This document shows, in pieces, positions 1 through 6,041 of a stretch of 11,798 nt of DNA; position 1 is the stretch's first letter, and each line of letters starts with the position of its first letter. Source of the stretch: an uncultured bacterium. GTDB lineage: Bacteria > Bacillota > Clostridia > Oscillospirales > Acutalibacteraceae. The stretch covers positions 1-11,798 of the forward strand of contig CAMFFI010000020.1 of NCBI GenBank assembly GCA_945949625.1, in the 5' to 3' direction. Made by a program: the position numbers and the translations under genes. The notes beneath the pieces are model-generated. The model saw nothing but the letters and a program-made list of their open reading frames with translations, had not been told where the DNA came from and searched no databases.

Positions 1-120
1 AGTAAAGCGTTCAAAACCTGTGACGTTTTTAGCGAGGAGCGAAGATGATACTTTTTCCACCGCAACACGCCGCAACCGGCGATATGTTGTCTTTTCCAAT
101 ATTTTACATACTTTCAGCGC
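1..120. other. Non-coding left edge with a bulged palindrome
   Basis: I recognise no gene here. A hairpin is visible at 63-89: CAACA (63-67) and CGCCG (68-72), loop CAAC, then CGGCG (77-81), a 3-nt bulge and TGTTG (85-89), giving 10 paired bases. On the plus strand, frame 1 is open from the window edge to a TGA at 46-48, so this could be the last 15 codons of an upstream gene, but nothing in them is recognisable. The minus strand is also open across the stretch. The compact palindrome directly before a terminator could be part of a dispersed intergenic repeat; this is a guess from appearance. Confidence 0.3.
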
Positions 121-127
121 GCCAAAA

Positions 128-161
128 GAAACGGTACCCTTTGGGGTGCCGTTTCTTTTTT
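128..161 (+). terminator. Strong intrinsic terminator of an upstream gene
   Basis: A 12-bp stem is formed by GAAACGGTACCC (128-139) and GGGTGCCGTTTC (144-155), with one T-G wobble and a TTTG loop. It is followed by a run of T at 156-161, and A residues at 124-127 could extend the stem into the T-run. It ends a transcription unit that lies mostly to the left of the window and insulates proB. Confidence 0.85.
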
Positions 162-214
162 ATCACTCTTTTGCTATAATTTGGCTTTTTTATATTCCAT
201 TTTTTCTGCATATA

Positions 215-223
215 TGTTATAAT
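215..223 (+). promoter_or_regulatory. Extended -10 promoter for proBA
   Basis: TGT-TATAAT is a perfect -10 with an extended TGn element, about 36 bp before the proB ATG. The hexamer 17 bp upstream (TTCCAT, 195-200) is a poor -35, as is common for extended -10 promoters. A second TGC-TATAAT lies at 172-180 directly after the terminator, but its -35 would fall inside the terminator. No T-box or other leader structure fits in the short gap. Confidence 0.5.
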
Positions 224-258
224 TATTTAGTATATATTTTTCGGAATGATGTGATAAT

Positions 259-1050
259 ATGGCTGACAACAAAATTGTTGTAAAGGTGGGTACCTCTACC
301 CTTACCTATGAAAACGGAAAAATTAATTACAGACGGATTGAAAAGCTCTGCAAGGTACTTTCCGATTTACAGAATCAGGGCAAAAAAATTGTCCTTGTTT
401 CATCGGGTGCAATCGGTATCGGCGTGGGAAAAGTCGGACTTAAAAAACGTCCTACAAAAACTAAGGAAAAGCAGGCTCTTGCCGCTGTGGGACAATGCGA
501 GCTTATGTTTATGTACGACAAGCTTTTCGGCGAATATAACCACACCGTTGCACAAATTCTTCTTACTAAATACGCAGTGCAGACAAAGCAAAAGCGACAG
601 AATGTAATTAACGCTATGGACACTCTGCTGGATATGGACATAATTCCCATTATCAATGAAAACGATACCGTTGCAATTGACGAATTGGAGGGCTCCAATA
701 TCGGCGATAACGATATGCTTTCTGCAATTGTTGCAAAGCTTATTTCAGCGGACAAGCTGATTATTTTGACAGATATTGACGGTCTTTACGACAAAAATCC
801 AAAAACTAACCCCGACGCTAAAAAAATAGAGGTTGTTGATAAAATCACCGACGAAATTCTTTCAATGGCCAAGGGAGCAGGCTCTAACAGGGGTACAGGC
901 GGAATGATAACAAAGCTTGCCGCTGCATCATATATTTATGAGGACGGAATTGATTGCTACATAGTAAGCGGTGAAAATCCCTCTGTTTTATATGATGTTA
1001 CCGAGGGAATAAACAAAGGTACATTATTTAAAGGCAAACCGAAAAACTAA
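259..1050 (+). CDS. proB: Glutamate 5-kinase, short form without PUA domain
   Basis: It phosphorylates L-glutamate with ATP to gamma-glutamyl phosphate, the first step of proline synthesis, in the cytosol. The 263 aa form one amino-acid-kinase domain: VKVGTSTLT at 8-16 (nucleotide-binding Lys9), SSGAIGIG at 48-55, PIINENDTVA at 130-139, GDNDMLSA at 149-156, LTDIDGLYDKNP at 170-181 and GTGGMITKLAAA at 212-223. The protein ends right after the kinase domain. The E. coli enzyme (367 aa) has an extra C-terminal PUA domain, absent here; kinase-only versions occur in other bacteria. The ATG at 259 has only a weak ribosome site (GGA about 13 bp upstream), and no better in-frame start exists. proA starts 14 bp after the stop, so the two are co-transcribed. 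Identity is secure. Confidence 0.95.
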   Translation: MADNKIVVKVGTSTLTYENGKINYRRIEKLCKVLSDLQNQGKKIVLVSSGAIGIGVGKVGLKKRPTKTKEKQALAAVGQCELMFMYDKLFGEYNHTVAQILLTKYAVQTKQKRQNVINAMDTLLDMDIIPIINENDTVAIDELEGSNIGDNDMLSAIVAKLISADKLIILTDIDGLYDKNPKTNPDAKKIEVVDKITDEILSMAKGAGSNRGTGGMITKLAAASYIYEDGIDCYIVSGENPSVLYDVTEGINKGTLFKGKPKN

Positions 1051-1064
1051 AAGGAATGATTTTT

Positions 1065-2309
1065 ATGACAGTTATTGAACAAATGGGACAAAAGGCAAAG
1101 CAGGCTTCAAGAGTACTTGCAAATGCAGGCGCATTAAAAAACAAAGCCCTTAACGCTATTGCCGACGCTCTCATAATGAATACGGATACAATTGTAAACG
1201 CTAACAATATTGACTTGAAAAACGGCAAAAGCGCAGGTCTTACCCCTGCTTTACTTGACAGGCTTAAGCTTGGCGGCGACAGAATAAAAGCAATGGCTGA
1301 AGGTGTTAGAAAGGTTGCGTCCTTAAACGACCCGGTGGGTACGGTTGTAAGCGGCTACAAAACCGAAAACGGTATGGAAATTACAAGGGTTAAGGTACCC
1401 TTGGGCGTAATCGGAATTATCTACGAGGCTCGTCCCAATGTTACTGCCGACGCCGCCGCACTTTGTCTGAAAGCCGGAAACGCCGTTATTTTAAGAGGCG
1501 GAAAGGAAGCCATAAACTCCAATAAGGCTATTGCAAAAATTATGCGTGAGGCAGTGGAAAATACCGGACTTCCAAAGGACAGCATACAGCTTATTGAGGA
1601 CACCTCCAGACAAAGCTCCGTTGAGCTTATGAATTTAAGCGATTACCTTGACGTGCTTATTCCGAGAGGCGGTGCAGGTCTTATTAAAGCAGTTGTTGAG
1701 CAGGCAAAGGTTCCCGTTATTGAAACGGGCGTAGGCAACTGTCACGTTTATGTTGACGAAAGTGCCGACCTTGATATGGCGGCAAATATTATATACAACG
1801 CAAAAACCTCCCGTCCTTCCGTATGCAACGCTATTGAAACAATCCTTATAAACAAAAACATAGCAAAAGAAGCCCTGCCTAAAATAAAGGCAAGGCTTGA
1901 TGAGAAAAATGTTGAAATACGAGGCTGTGAAATCACACGGGAAATCTTAGGCGGCGACATTGTTCCTGCAAGGGACGATGACTACAAAACAGAATTTCTT
2001 GACTACATTATTGCCTGCAAGGTTGTTGATTCCATTGACGCTGCCATTGAGCATATAGCAAAGTACAGCAGCGGTCACAGCGAATGTATCGTAACAAGGA
2101 ATTATGACAATGCAAACAAGTTCACCTCTGCCGTTGATTCTGCCGCAGTTTATGTAAACGCTTCAACAAGATTTACCGACGGCGGTGAGTTCGGACTCGG
2201 CGCAGAAATAGGAATTTCCACTCAAAAGCTCCACGCAAGAGGTCCTATGGGCATAAACGAGCTGACAAGTACAAAGTTTATTATTAAAGGCAACGGTCAA
2301 ATCAGATAA
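1065..2309 (+). CDS. proA: Glutamate-5-semialdehyde dehydrogenase (gamma-glutamyl phosphate reductase)
   Basis: It reduces gamma-glutamyl phosphate with NADPH to glutamate 5-semialdehyde, which cyclises to pyrroline-5-carboxylate; a proC reductase is needed to finish proline and is not in this window. The 414 aa match the family's usual length and show the aldehyde-dehydrogenase layout: GVIGIIYEARPNVTADA at 114-130, GNAVILRGGKEA at 138-149, IPRGGAGLI near 199-207, ETGVGNCHVYVD at 220-231, and the catalytic cysteine in RPSVCNAIE (Cys254). I chose ATG 1065 because AAGGA at 1051-1055 is 9 bp upstream; an in-frame ATG at 1056 touches that ribosome site and is unlikely. The last 8 bp overlap the 3' end of a convergent gene. 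Confidence 0.95.
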   Translation: MTVIEQMGQKAKQASRVLANAGALKNKALNAIADALIMNTDTIVNANNIDLKNGKSAGLTPALLDRLKLGGDRIKAMAEGVRKVASLNDPVGTVVSGYKTENGMEITRVKVPLGVIGIIYEARPNVTADAAALCLKAGNAVILRGGKEAINSNKAIAKIMREAVENTGLPKDSIQLIEDTSRQSSVELMNLSDYLDVLIPRGGAGLIKAVVEQAKVPVIETGVGNCHVYVDESADLDMAANIIYNAKTSRPSVCNAIETILINKNIAKEALPKIKARLDEKNVEIRGCEITREILGGDIVPARDDDYKTEFLDYIIACKVVDSIDAAIEHIAKYSSGHSECIVTRNYDNANKFTSAVDSAAVYVNASTRFTDGGEFGLGAEIGISTQKLHARGPMGINELTSTKFIIKGNGQIR

Positions 2310-2637
2310 GCAGATAAATAAGCGCCAACAACAGTCCCACGTCTGCCCCTTCTCCTGCTAACAGCAGTATCAGCATTAAAATCAGGTTTTGCTCCTTATC
2401 TCTGAACAAAACCTCCAGAGTATTTTTACTGCTGTTTTGGTGCTGTATATCAAGCTTTTCGTCATTTTGTGATTTGGGAGGACTTTCATTTTCCCGTTGA
2501 GTTTTCTGCATATGAGGCAAATTTAAAACTGAGTCGGATTTTTCTTCTCTTTTGTTTTGTCTTTGGGGCATTGCTTTGGACTGCATTGCCTGCACACGCC
2601 GCATTGCCTCCTGCTGCATAGGGTCAATATTTGACAT
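2302..2637 (-). CDS. Uncharacterised 111-aa protein with hydrophobic C-terminus
   Basis: I do not recognise a named family. The N-terminal two thirds (1-75) are hydrophilic and rich in Gln, Lys, Glu and Asn, starting MSNIDPMQQEAMRRVQAMQ, probably an amphipathic helix followed by a disordered linker. The last 28 residues are very hydrophobic: LILMLILLL, then the polar turn AGEGADV, then GLLLALIYLLI to the end. This could be a re-entrant membrane hairpin or one long membrane helix; there is no signal peptide. The start is well supported by AGGAGG 7 bp upstream of the ATG. It is the third gene of a minus-strand operon, 11 bp after the 122-aa gene, and its TGA lies inside the end of proA. No terminator is visible beyond it. 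I infer a membrane-anchored accessory protein; function unknown. Confidence 0.75.
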   Translation of the reverse strand: MSNIDPMQQEAMRRVQAMQSKAMPQRQNKREEKSDSVLNLPHMQKTQRENESPPKSQNDEKLDIQHQNSSKNTLEVLFRDKEQNLILMLILLLAGEGADVGLLLALIYLLI

Positions 2638-2648
2638 AAATCACCCTC

Positions 2649-3017
2649 CTAAAACAAGCCGCCGTTTTTAAGCAGCGGAAGGATTTTCAGAAATTGAAGC
2701 ATCTTCTTTGCCTCGTCAAGCTTTTTTTGTTTTTCACAGCTTAAGAAAGGACGCAACGCCAAAAGCAGGCGCGTGGTTTCGTCCTCTTGTTTCATAGAAT
2801 TTAAAACAGGCATAATTCTTGTAATTCCGGAAATTGCGTCGTTATTTAAAACAGACGCTACAGACGATTTATTGTTCTGAACAGACTCCGGCTCTTTTTC
2901 CTTTGGAACTTCATTGTTATTGCCTGAAAGTCCCAGCATTTTTCCAAGGCTTTGAACCTGTTTCATTGCCTCGGGGTCAGACATTATCTGACTGAGCTTG
3001 CTTTGCAAATCATCCAT
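2649..3017 (-). CDS. Uncharacterised 122-aa helical protein
   Basis: No named family is recognised. The sequence predicts three parts: an N-terminal helix segment (1-32) containing QIMSDPEAMKQVQSLGKMLG; a polar linker rich in Asn, Lys, Glu and Ser (33-54); and a C-terminal helical region (55-122) with TRLLLALRPFLSCEKQKKLD followed by a hydrophobic amphipathic stretch ending LLKNGGLF. It is soluble or peripherally membrane-bound by appearance, with no signal peptide. The ATG lies 2 bp after the stop of the 82-aa gene; the nearest GGAG is about 15 bp upstream, so translation probably depends on coupling to the upstream gene. From memory, similar helical proteins of unknown function occur in Oscillospirales, but I cannot verify this here. 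Confidence 0.75.
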   Translation of the reverse strand: MDDLQSKLSQIMSDPEAMKQVQSLGKMLGLSGNNNEVPKEKEPESVQNNKSSVASVLNNDAISGITRIMPVLNSMKQEDETTRLLLALRPFLSCEKQKKLDEAKKMLQFLKILPLLKNGGLF

Positions 3018-3019
3018 AA

Positions 3020-3268
3020 TTATTTATTTTTATCTCCGAATTTTTTCAGGAGCTCCTGTGCCTGCTCAGACTCCAGTATTTTTCTTGTTGCCTCGGGATT
3101 GCTTAAAATTCTTTTTACCCTGTCGGCCTGCGATTTATTTAATCCCCTGAGCAAATCGTTTACGTCTTTTTCTTTTGGAATTGAATTTGCCTGATTTGAA
3201 TTTATTTTTTGAGTAAGATTATTTATAATTCTGTTAATCTGTTCCTGATTACTGTTATTGTTATTCAT
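3020..3268 (-). CDS. Uncharacterised 82-aa protein, first gene of a small operon
   Basis: No named family is recognised. Residues 1-34 are Asn/Gln-rich and low in complexity (MNNNNSNQEQINRIINN), probably disordered. Residues 35-82 are charged and helical: DVNDLLRGLNKSQADRVKRI, then LSNPEATRKILESEQAQELL and a basic tail. The LSNPEA segment resembles MSDPEA in the neighbouring 122-aa protein. There is no membrane segment. The start has GAGGTG 7 bp upstream of the ATG. Two more small genes follow on the same strand at gaps of 2 and 11 bp, so the three probably form one transcript. The conserved-looking C-terminal half and the good ribosome site argue for a real gene; function unknown. Confidence 0.75.
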   Translation of the reverse strand: MNNNNSNQEQINRIINNLTQKINSNQANSIPKEKDVNDLLRGLNKSQADRVKRILSNPEATRKILESEQAQELLKKFGDKNK

Positions 3269-3285
3269 AAATAAACACCTCGCTG

Positions 3286-3291
3286 TATAAT
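3286..3291 (+). promoter_or_regulatory. Candidate -10 box in the divergent intergenic region
   Basis: TATAAT lies 34 bp before the phosphodiesterase ATG, in the 57-bp gap between it and the divergent small-protein operon. No convincing -35 is seen at 17 bp. The reverse-strand reading TATTAT (3287-3292) is too close to the small operon's ribosome site to serve it, so that operon's promoter remains unidentified and probably lies further into the gap or the start of the phosphodiesterase gene. Confidence 0.35.
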
Positions 3292-3325
3292 ATGCGGGAT
3301 TTTAAAAATATATGAGAGGATAATT

Positions 3326-3793
3326 ATGAGAATTCTTGTAGTTTCGGACACACACGGCGATTTATACACTTTAAAAAAAGCTGTTCTCAGTCAACCAAAA
3401 GCTGAGGTTGTTATTCACTGCGGCGACGGTGAGGAACAGGCTCAGTGGATTAGAGAAAATTTTAAGGATAAGGCTGTTATTAATGTAAGGGGAAACTGCG
3501 ACTGGTGCAGTAATACTCCTGCAACTGAAGAAATAACCTTAGAGGGTAAAAAAATATTTATCACTCACGGACATTTATACAAAGCAAAAATGACTCTGAC
3601 TCCTCTTTACCTTGAGGCAAAATCCAGAAATGCCGACATTCTTTGCTTTGGTCACACACATATACCCACAGAGAATTACAGCGACGGACTGTATGTTCTT
3701 AATCCCGGAAGCTGCAGCGGCTACGGTGCAACCTACGGCTATATTGACATTACTCCAAAAGGAATTATGACAAATATTTTAAAGGTTAAATAA
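3326..3793 (+). CDS. YfcE/YsnB-type metallophosphoesterase
   Basis: This is a small cytosolic metal-dependent phosphodiesterase of the calcineurin-like superfamily, YfcE/MJ0936 group. Members hydrolyse model phosphodiesters with Mn2+ or similar metals; the natural substrate is unknown. The 155 aa carry all dinuclear-metal motifs in order: SDTHGD (Asp8, His10), HCGDGE (Asp34), RGNCDW (Asn57), THGH (His81) and FGHTHIP (His110, His112), followed by LNPGSCS. Length is normal. The start has GAGAGGA just upstream of the ATG. It is flanked by a divergent operon and a 75-bp gap before holB, so it is probably monocistronic. In Bacillus the relative ysnB sits near rph and the ITPase gene, not here, so context gives no further hint. 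Confidence 0.88.
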   Translation: MRILVVSDTHGDLYTLKKAVLSQPKAEVVIHCGDGEEQAQWIRENFKDKAVINVRGNCDWCSNTPATEEITLEGKKIFITHGHLYKAKMTLTPLYLEAKSRNADILCFGHTHIPTENYSDGLYVLNPGSCSGYGATYGYIDITPKGIMTNILKVK

Positions 3794-3803
3794 TTATTTC
3801 CTG

Positions 3804-3832
3804 TGGAAATTTTGTGATTAATATGATAAAAT
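3804..3832 (+). promoter_or_regulatory. Extended -10 promoter for holB-ricT
   Basis: TGGAAA (3804-3809) and TGA-TAAAAT (3824-3832) are separated by 17 bp between the two hexamers. The -10 matches TATAAT at five of six positions and has the TGn extension. The transcript would start about 30 bp before the holB start codon. Confidence 0.5.
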
Positions 3833-3868
3833 ATTATGGAGCGTGTAACAAGATAGGAGGCAGAAGTC

Positions 3869-4735
3869 TTGAATTTTCTTGATTTTCAAATAGATTCTTC
3901 CTTAAAGGAAGAGCTTAACTCTCTTGAAAAACAAAATAAACTGCCTCACGCTGTTATATTAAACGGCGGTAATAATGAACAACGGCTCCGGACTGCTGTT
4001 TTTCTTTCAATGTGGGCTGTATGTTCTGAAAAAAGCAATATTCCCTGCGGCAAATGCAAAGCGTGCATTAATGCCGAAGAACGAACTCACAGCGACGTTT
4101 ATTATGCACAGGGTTCTGGAAAAACAGAAATTTACAATGTTGACGAAATAAGAAAAATAAATGCCGATACGGTTATCAAGCCAAACTCGGCTGAAAAAAA
4201 GGTTTATATATTTCTTAATGCAGACAAGCGTATGCCCGTTATCTCTCAGAACACATTTCTAAAAACCTTGGAAGAGCCGCCCGACAACGTGCTTTTTATA
4301 CTTACAACGGAAAACAGCAATATGCTGCTTTCAACAATTCTATCAAGAGTAACGGTTTTTAACATTCCGCTAAAGGATAAATTTGAAGAAGAATCACTTG
4401 AGCTTGCAAAAAATATAGTAAAGGGTATTTTAAAGCCTTCGGAAATAGATTTGCTCTTTTCAACCGGCAAGCTTAACAAAAAGCAAACGGCGCTTGACGT
4501 TCTCGCAATTGTGTCAAGACTTTTCAGGGACGGACTTTCCTGCTCTGTGGGCGGAAAATGCACCGTTGATGAAGAATGCGGCAGAGCGCTTGCAAAAAGA
4601 CTGACAAAATCAAGGCTTTTAAGCCTTATAGAGCTTAACGAAAAAGCCATTGTTAAAATAAATCAAAACGTAAACTTAAATCTGCTTGCCACATGGCTTT
4701 GCGGAGAATACAGGAGGATTTCATGGCAGAAGTAA
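3869..4735 (+). CDS. holB: DNA polymerase III subunit delta'
   Basis: This is a clamp-loader subunit that, with DnaX (tau/gamma) and delta, opens and loads the beta sliding clamp during replication. The 288 aa are somewhat shorter than E. coli HolB (334 aa). Visible features are the four-cysteine zinc module typical of the DnaX/delta' family (Cys52, Cys60, Cys63, Cys66); a degenerate P-loop region (LNGGNNEQR, 31-39), consistent with delta' not binding ATP; and NTFLKTLEEPPDN at 128-140 followed by LSTILSRV (154-161). The start is TTG: a perfect AGGAGG at 3855-3860 is 8 bp upstream, and the next in-frame Met is 48 codons in. The 3' end overlaps ricT by 13 bp, a pairing conserved in Firmicutes. 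Confidence 0.92.
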   Translation: MNFLDFQIDSSLKEELNSLEKQNKLPHAVILNGGNNEQRLRTAVFLSMWAVCSEKSNIPCGKCKACINAEERTHSDVYYAQGSGKTEIYNVDEIRKINADTVIKPNSAEKKVYIFLNADKRMPVISQNTFLKTLEEPPDNVLFILTTENSNMLLSTILSRVTVFNIPLKDKFEEESLELAKNIVKGILKPSEIDLLFSTGKLNKKQTALDVLAIVSRLFRDGLSCSVGGKCTVDEECGRALAKRLTKSRLLSLIELNEKAIVKINQNVNLNLLATWLCGEYRRISWQK

Positions 4736-5589
4736 TCGGAGTTAGATTTAAAGACGTGGGCAAGGTGTACTATTTTGCCCCCGGTGAATATAAGCTTAGC
4801 ACAGGCGATATGGTTATTGTTGAAACATCAAGAGGAATTGAATGCGGAACAGTCGCTCTTGAAAACAAGGAGGTTCCCGACGAAAGCCTTAATTCGCCCT
4901 TAAAGCCCTTAATCAGAATTGCTACCCCGGAAGACTTAAAACATCTTGAGGAAAACAGAGCCCGTGAAAAAAAGGCTTTTGAAATATGCGAGCAGAAAAT
5001 TGCTGAAAATCATCTTGAAATGAAGCTTGTCAACGTGGAATACACCTTTGACAACAGCAAAATTCTTTTCTACTTTACCGCTGACGGCAGAGTTGATTTT
5101 CGCTCTTTGGTAAAGGATTTGGCTTCTGTTTTCAGAACAAGAATTGAACTCAGGCAAATCGGAGTAAGAGATGAGGCTAAAATGCTGGGCGGCTTGGGAA
5201 TTTGCGGCAAACCCTTTTGTTGCAGCAGCTTTTTGGGAGAATTTCAGCCTGTTTCAATTAAAATGGCAAAAGAACAGGGACTTTCCCTTTCTCCCGTTAA
5301 AATTTCAGGCACATGCGGCAGACTTATGTGCTGTTTAAAATACGAGCAGGAGGCATACAGTGACCTGCTTAAAAAGACGCCAAAGGTGGGCGCAATTGTT
5401 AATACCCCTGACGGAAAGGGACTTGTTGTGGAAAACAACCTTATTGCCGGAACGCTTAAGGTCAAGCTCAACAATACCCCCGAGGATGCCGCACCCACTC
5501 TGTATAATGTAAAGCAGGTAAAGCTTCTAAAGGACGGATATATTAAGATTGACAAGAAAGAGCTTGAAGAGCTTAAAGGCTTGGAATAA
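4723..5589 (+). CDS. ricT: PSP1-domain protein RicT (YaaT)
   Basis: In Bacillus subtilis RicT forms the RicA-RicF-RicT complex, which binds Fe-S clusters, stimulates RNase Y-dependent mRNA processing and affects sporulation, competence and biofilm formation; the role here is inferred from homology. The 288-aa protein contains the PSP1 C-terminal domain (about 55-145) and two cysteine clusters: GICGKPFCCSSF (Cys161, 166, 167) and GTCGRLMCCLKYE (Cys198, 203, 204), the likely cluster ligands. The C-terminus is charged and helical. ATG 4723 was chosen because AGGAGG ends 5 bp upstream; an in-frame ATG at 4693 lies further inside holB without such a site. It is translationally coupled to holB. No ricA or ricF homologue is in the window. 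Confidence 0.92.
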   Translation: MAEVIGVRFKDVGKVYYFAPGEYKLSTGDMVIVETSRGIECGTVALENKEVPDESLNSPLKPLIRIATPEDLKHLEENRAREKKAFEICEQKIAENHLEMKLVNVEYTFDNSKILFYFTADGRVDFRSLVKDLASVFRTRIELRQIGVRDEAKMLGGLGICGKPFCCSSFLGEFQPVSIKMAKEQGLSLSPVKISGTCGRLMCCLKYEQEAYSDLLKKTPKVGAIVNTPDGKGLVVENNLIAGTLKVKLNNTPEDAAPTLYNVKQVKLLKDGYIKIDKKELEELKGLE

Positions 5590-5606
5590 TTTGTAAAAAT
5601 TAACAC

Positions 5607-5629
5607 ACAAAGATTTTTCTTTGTTTTTT
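5607..5629 (+). terminator. Weak intrinsic terminator after ricT
   Basis: ACAAAGA (5607-5613), TTTT loop and TCTTTGT (5618-5624) form a 7-bp, AT-rich stem followed by TTTTT. The position 17 bp after the ricT stop fits, but the low stability suggests partial readthrough into the ferredoxin gene. Confidence 0.5.
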
Positions 5630-5640
5630 CGTGAAAATAA

Positions 5641-5668
5641 TTGCATTTTGCAAAAAATATGATACAAT
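5641..5668 (+). promoter_or_regulatory. Promoter of the ferredoxin gene
   Basis: TTGCAT (5641-5646) and TACAAT (5663-5668) are separated by 16 bp, with an extended TGA just before the -10 (5660-5662). Together with the strong ribosome site AAGGAGGTG about 8 bp before the ATG, this predicts high expression of a short monocistronic mRNA. Confidence 0.6.
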
Positions 5669-5698
5669 GTATGTAGCAAAATAAGGAGGTGTTCATTA

Positions 5699-5869
5699 AT
5701 GGCATATGTAATTAGTGATGATTGCATCCAGTGCGGAGCTTGTGAGGCTGAGTGTCCTTGTGGCGCAATTACAGAAGGTGACGGCAAATACGTTATTGAC
5801 GCAGACGCTTGTGCAGACTGCGGTTCATGTGCAGATGTATGTCCGGTAGGTGCTCCTCAGGCAGAATAA
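5699..5869 (+). CDS. 2[4Fe-4S] clostridial-type ferredoxin
   Basis: This is a small soluble low-potential electron carrier, typically serving pyruvate:ferredoxin oxidoreductase, hydrogenases and related clostridial redox enzymes. The 56-aa product starts MAYVISDDCIQCGACEAECP and has two complete CxxCxxCxxxCP motifs: Cys9, 12, 15, 19 and Cys38, 41, 44, 48, separated by the pseudo-repeat linker GDGKYVIDADAC. Length and sequence closely follow the classical Clostridium pasteurianum ferredoxin (55 aa). The gene has its own extended -10 promoter, a strong ribosome site (AAGGAGGTG at 5683-5691) and a terminator 20 bp after the stop, so it is a self-contained unit. It sits between ricT and trmN6, where Bacillus has yabA. 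Identity is secure; which enzyme it serves cannot be told from context. Confidence 0.95.
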   Translation: MAYVISDDCIQCGACEAECPCGAITEGDGKYVIDADACADCGSCADVCPVGAPQAE

Positions 5870-5888
5870 TCAATTATTTGATACATAG

Positions 5889-5918
5889 ACGGTAAGGTAA
5901 AATGCCTTACCGTTTTTT
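5889..5918 (+). terminator. Intrinsic terminator of the ferredoxin gene
   Basis: ACGGTAAGG (5889-5897) and CCTTACCGT (5905-5913) form a perfect 9-bp stem, extendable by two weak pairs into the loop, followed by a T-run to 5918. Confidence 0.85.
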
Positions 5919-5944
5919 GTTGCAATAATAATTACATTTAATAC

Positions 5945-5990
5945 TTTACTGAAAATCAAAAATATAGTAAAATGTTTATTAAACTATAAT
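5945..5990 (+). promoter_or_regulatory. Promoter zone for trmN6-rsmI-folC
   Basis: TTTACT (5945-5950) and TAAAAT (5968-5973) with a 17-bp spacer make a reasonable sigma-A-like promoter. A second perfect -10, TATAAT, lies at 5985-5990 but lacks a recognisable -35. The leader to the ATG at 6042 is A-rich and shows no obvious structured element. Confidence 0.4.
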
Positions 5991-6041
5991 TTATGAAACC
6001 GATGTAAACAATAATAAACAATAAAAATAACGGAGCGTAAA

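Noticed and set aside
162..258. T-box or riboswitch leader for proBA
   Set aside because: Less than 100 bp lies between the upstream terminator and the start codon, and no Stem I, T-box sequence or second terminator is seen.
20..283. Open reading frame of 87 codons before proB
   Set aside because: It runs through the hairpin and T-tract of an intrinsic terminator and through the proB promoter, overlaps the proB start, and its product does not look like a protein.
375..755. Minus-strand open frame of 126 codons inside proB
   Set aside because: Antisense shadow of a well-conserved gene; no ribosome site or protein-like pattern. The other long antisense frames inside proA, holB, ricT, folC and the ATP-grasp gene were rejected for the same reason.
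1056..1064. proA start at ATG 1056
   Set aside because: This ATG directly abuts AAGGA with no spacing; ATG 1065 has proper 9-bp spacing.
5244..5787. Two minus-strand open frames across the end of ricT and the ferredoxin gene
   Set aside because: They run through the ricT terminator, the ferredoxin promoter and the cysteine motifs of the ferredoxin; clearly shadows.
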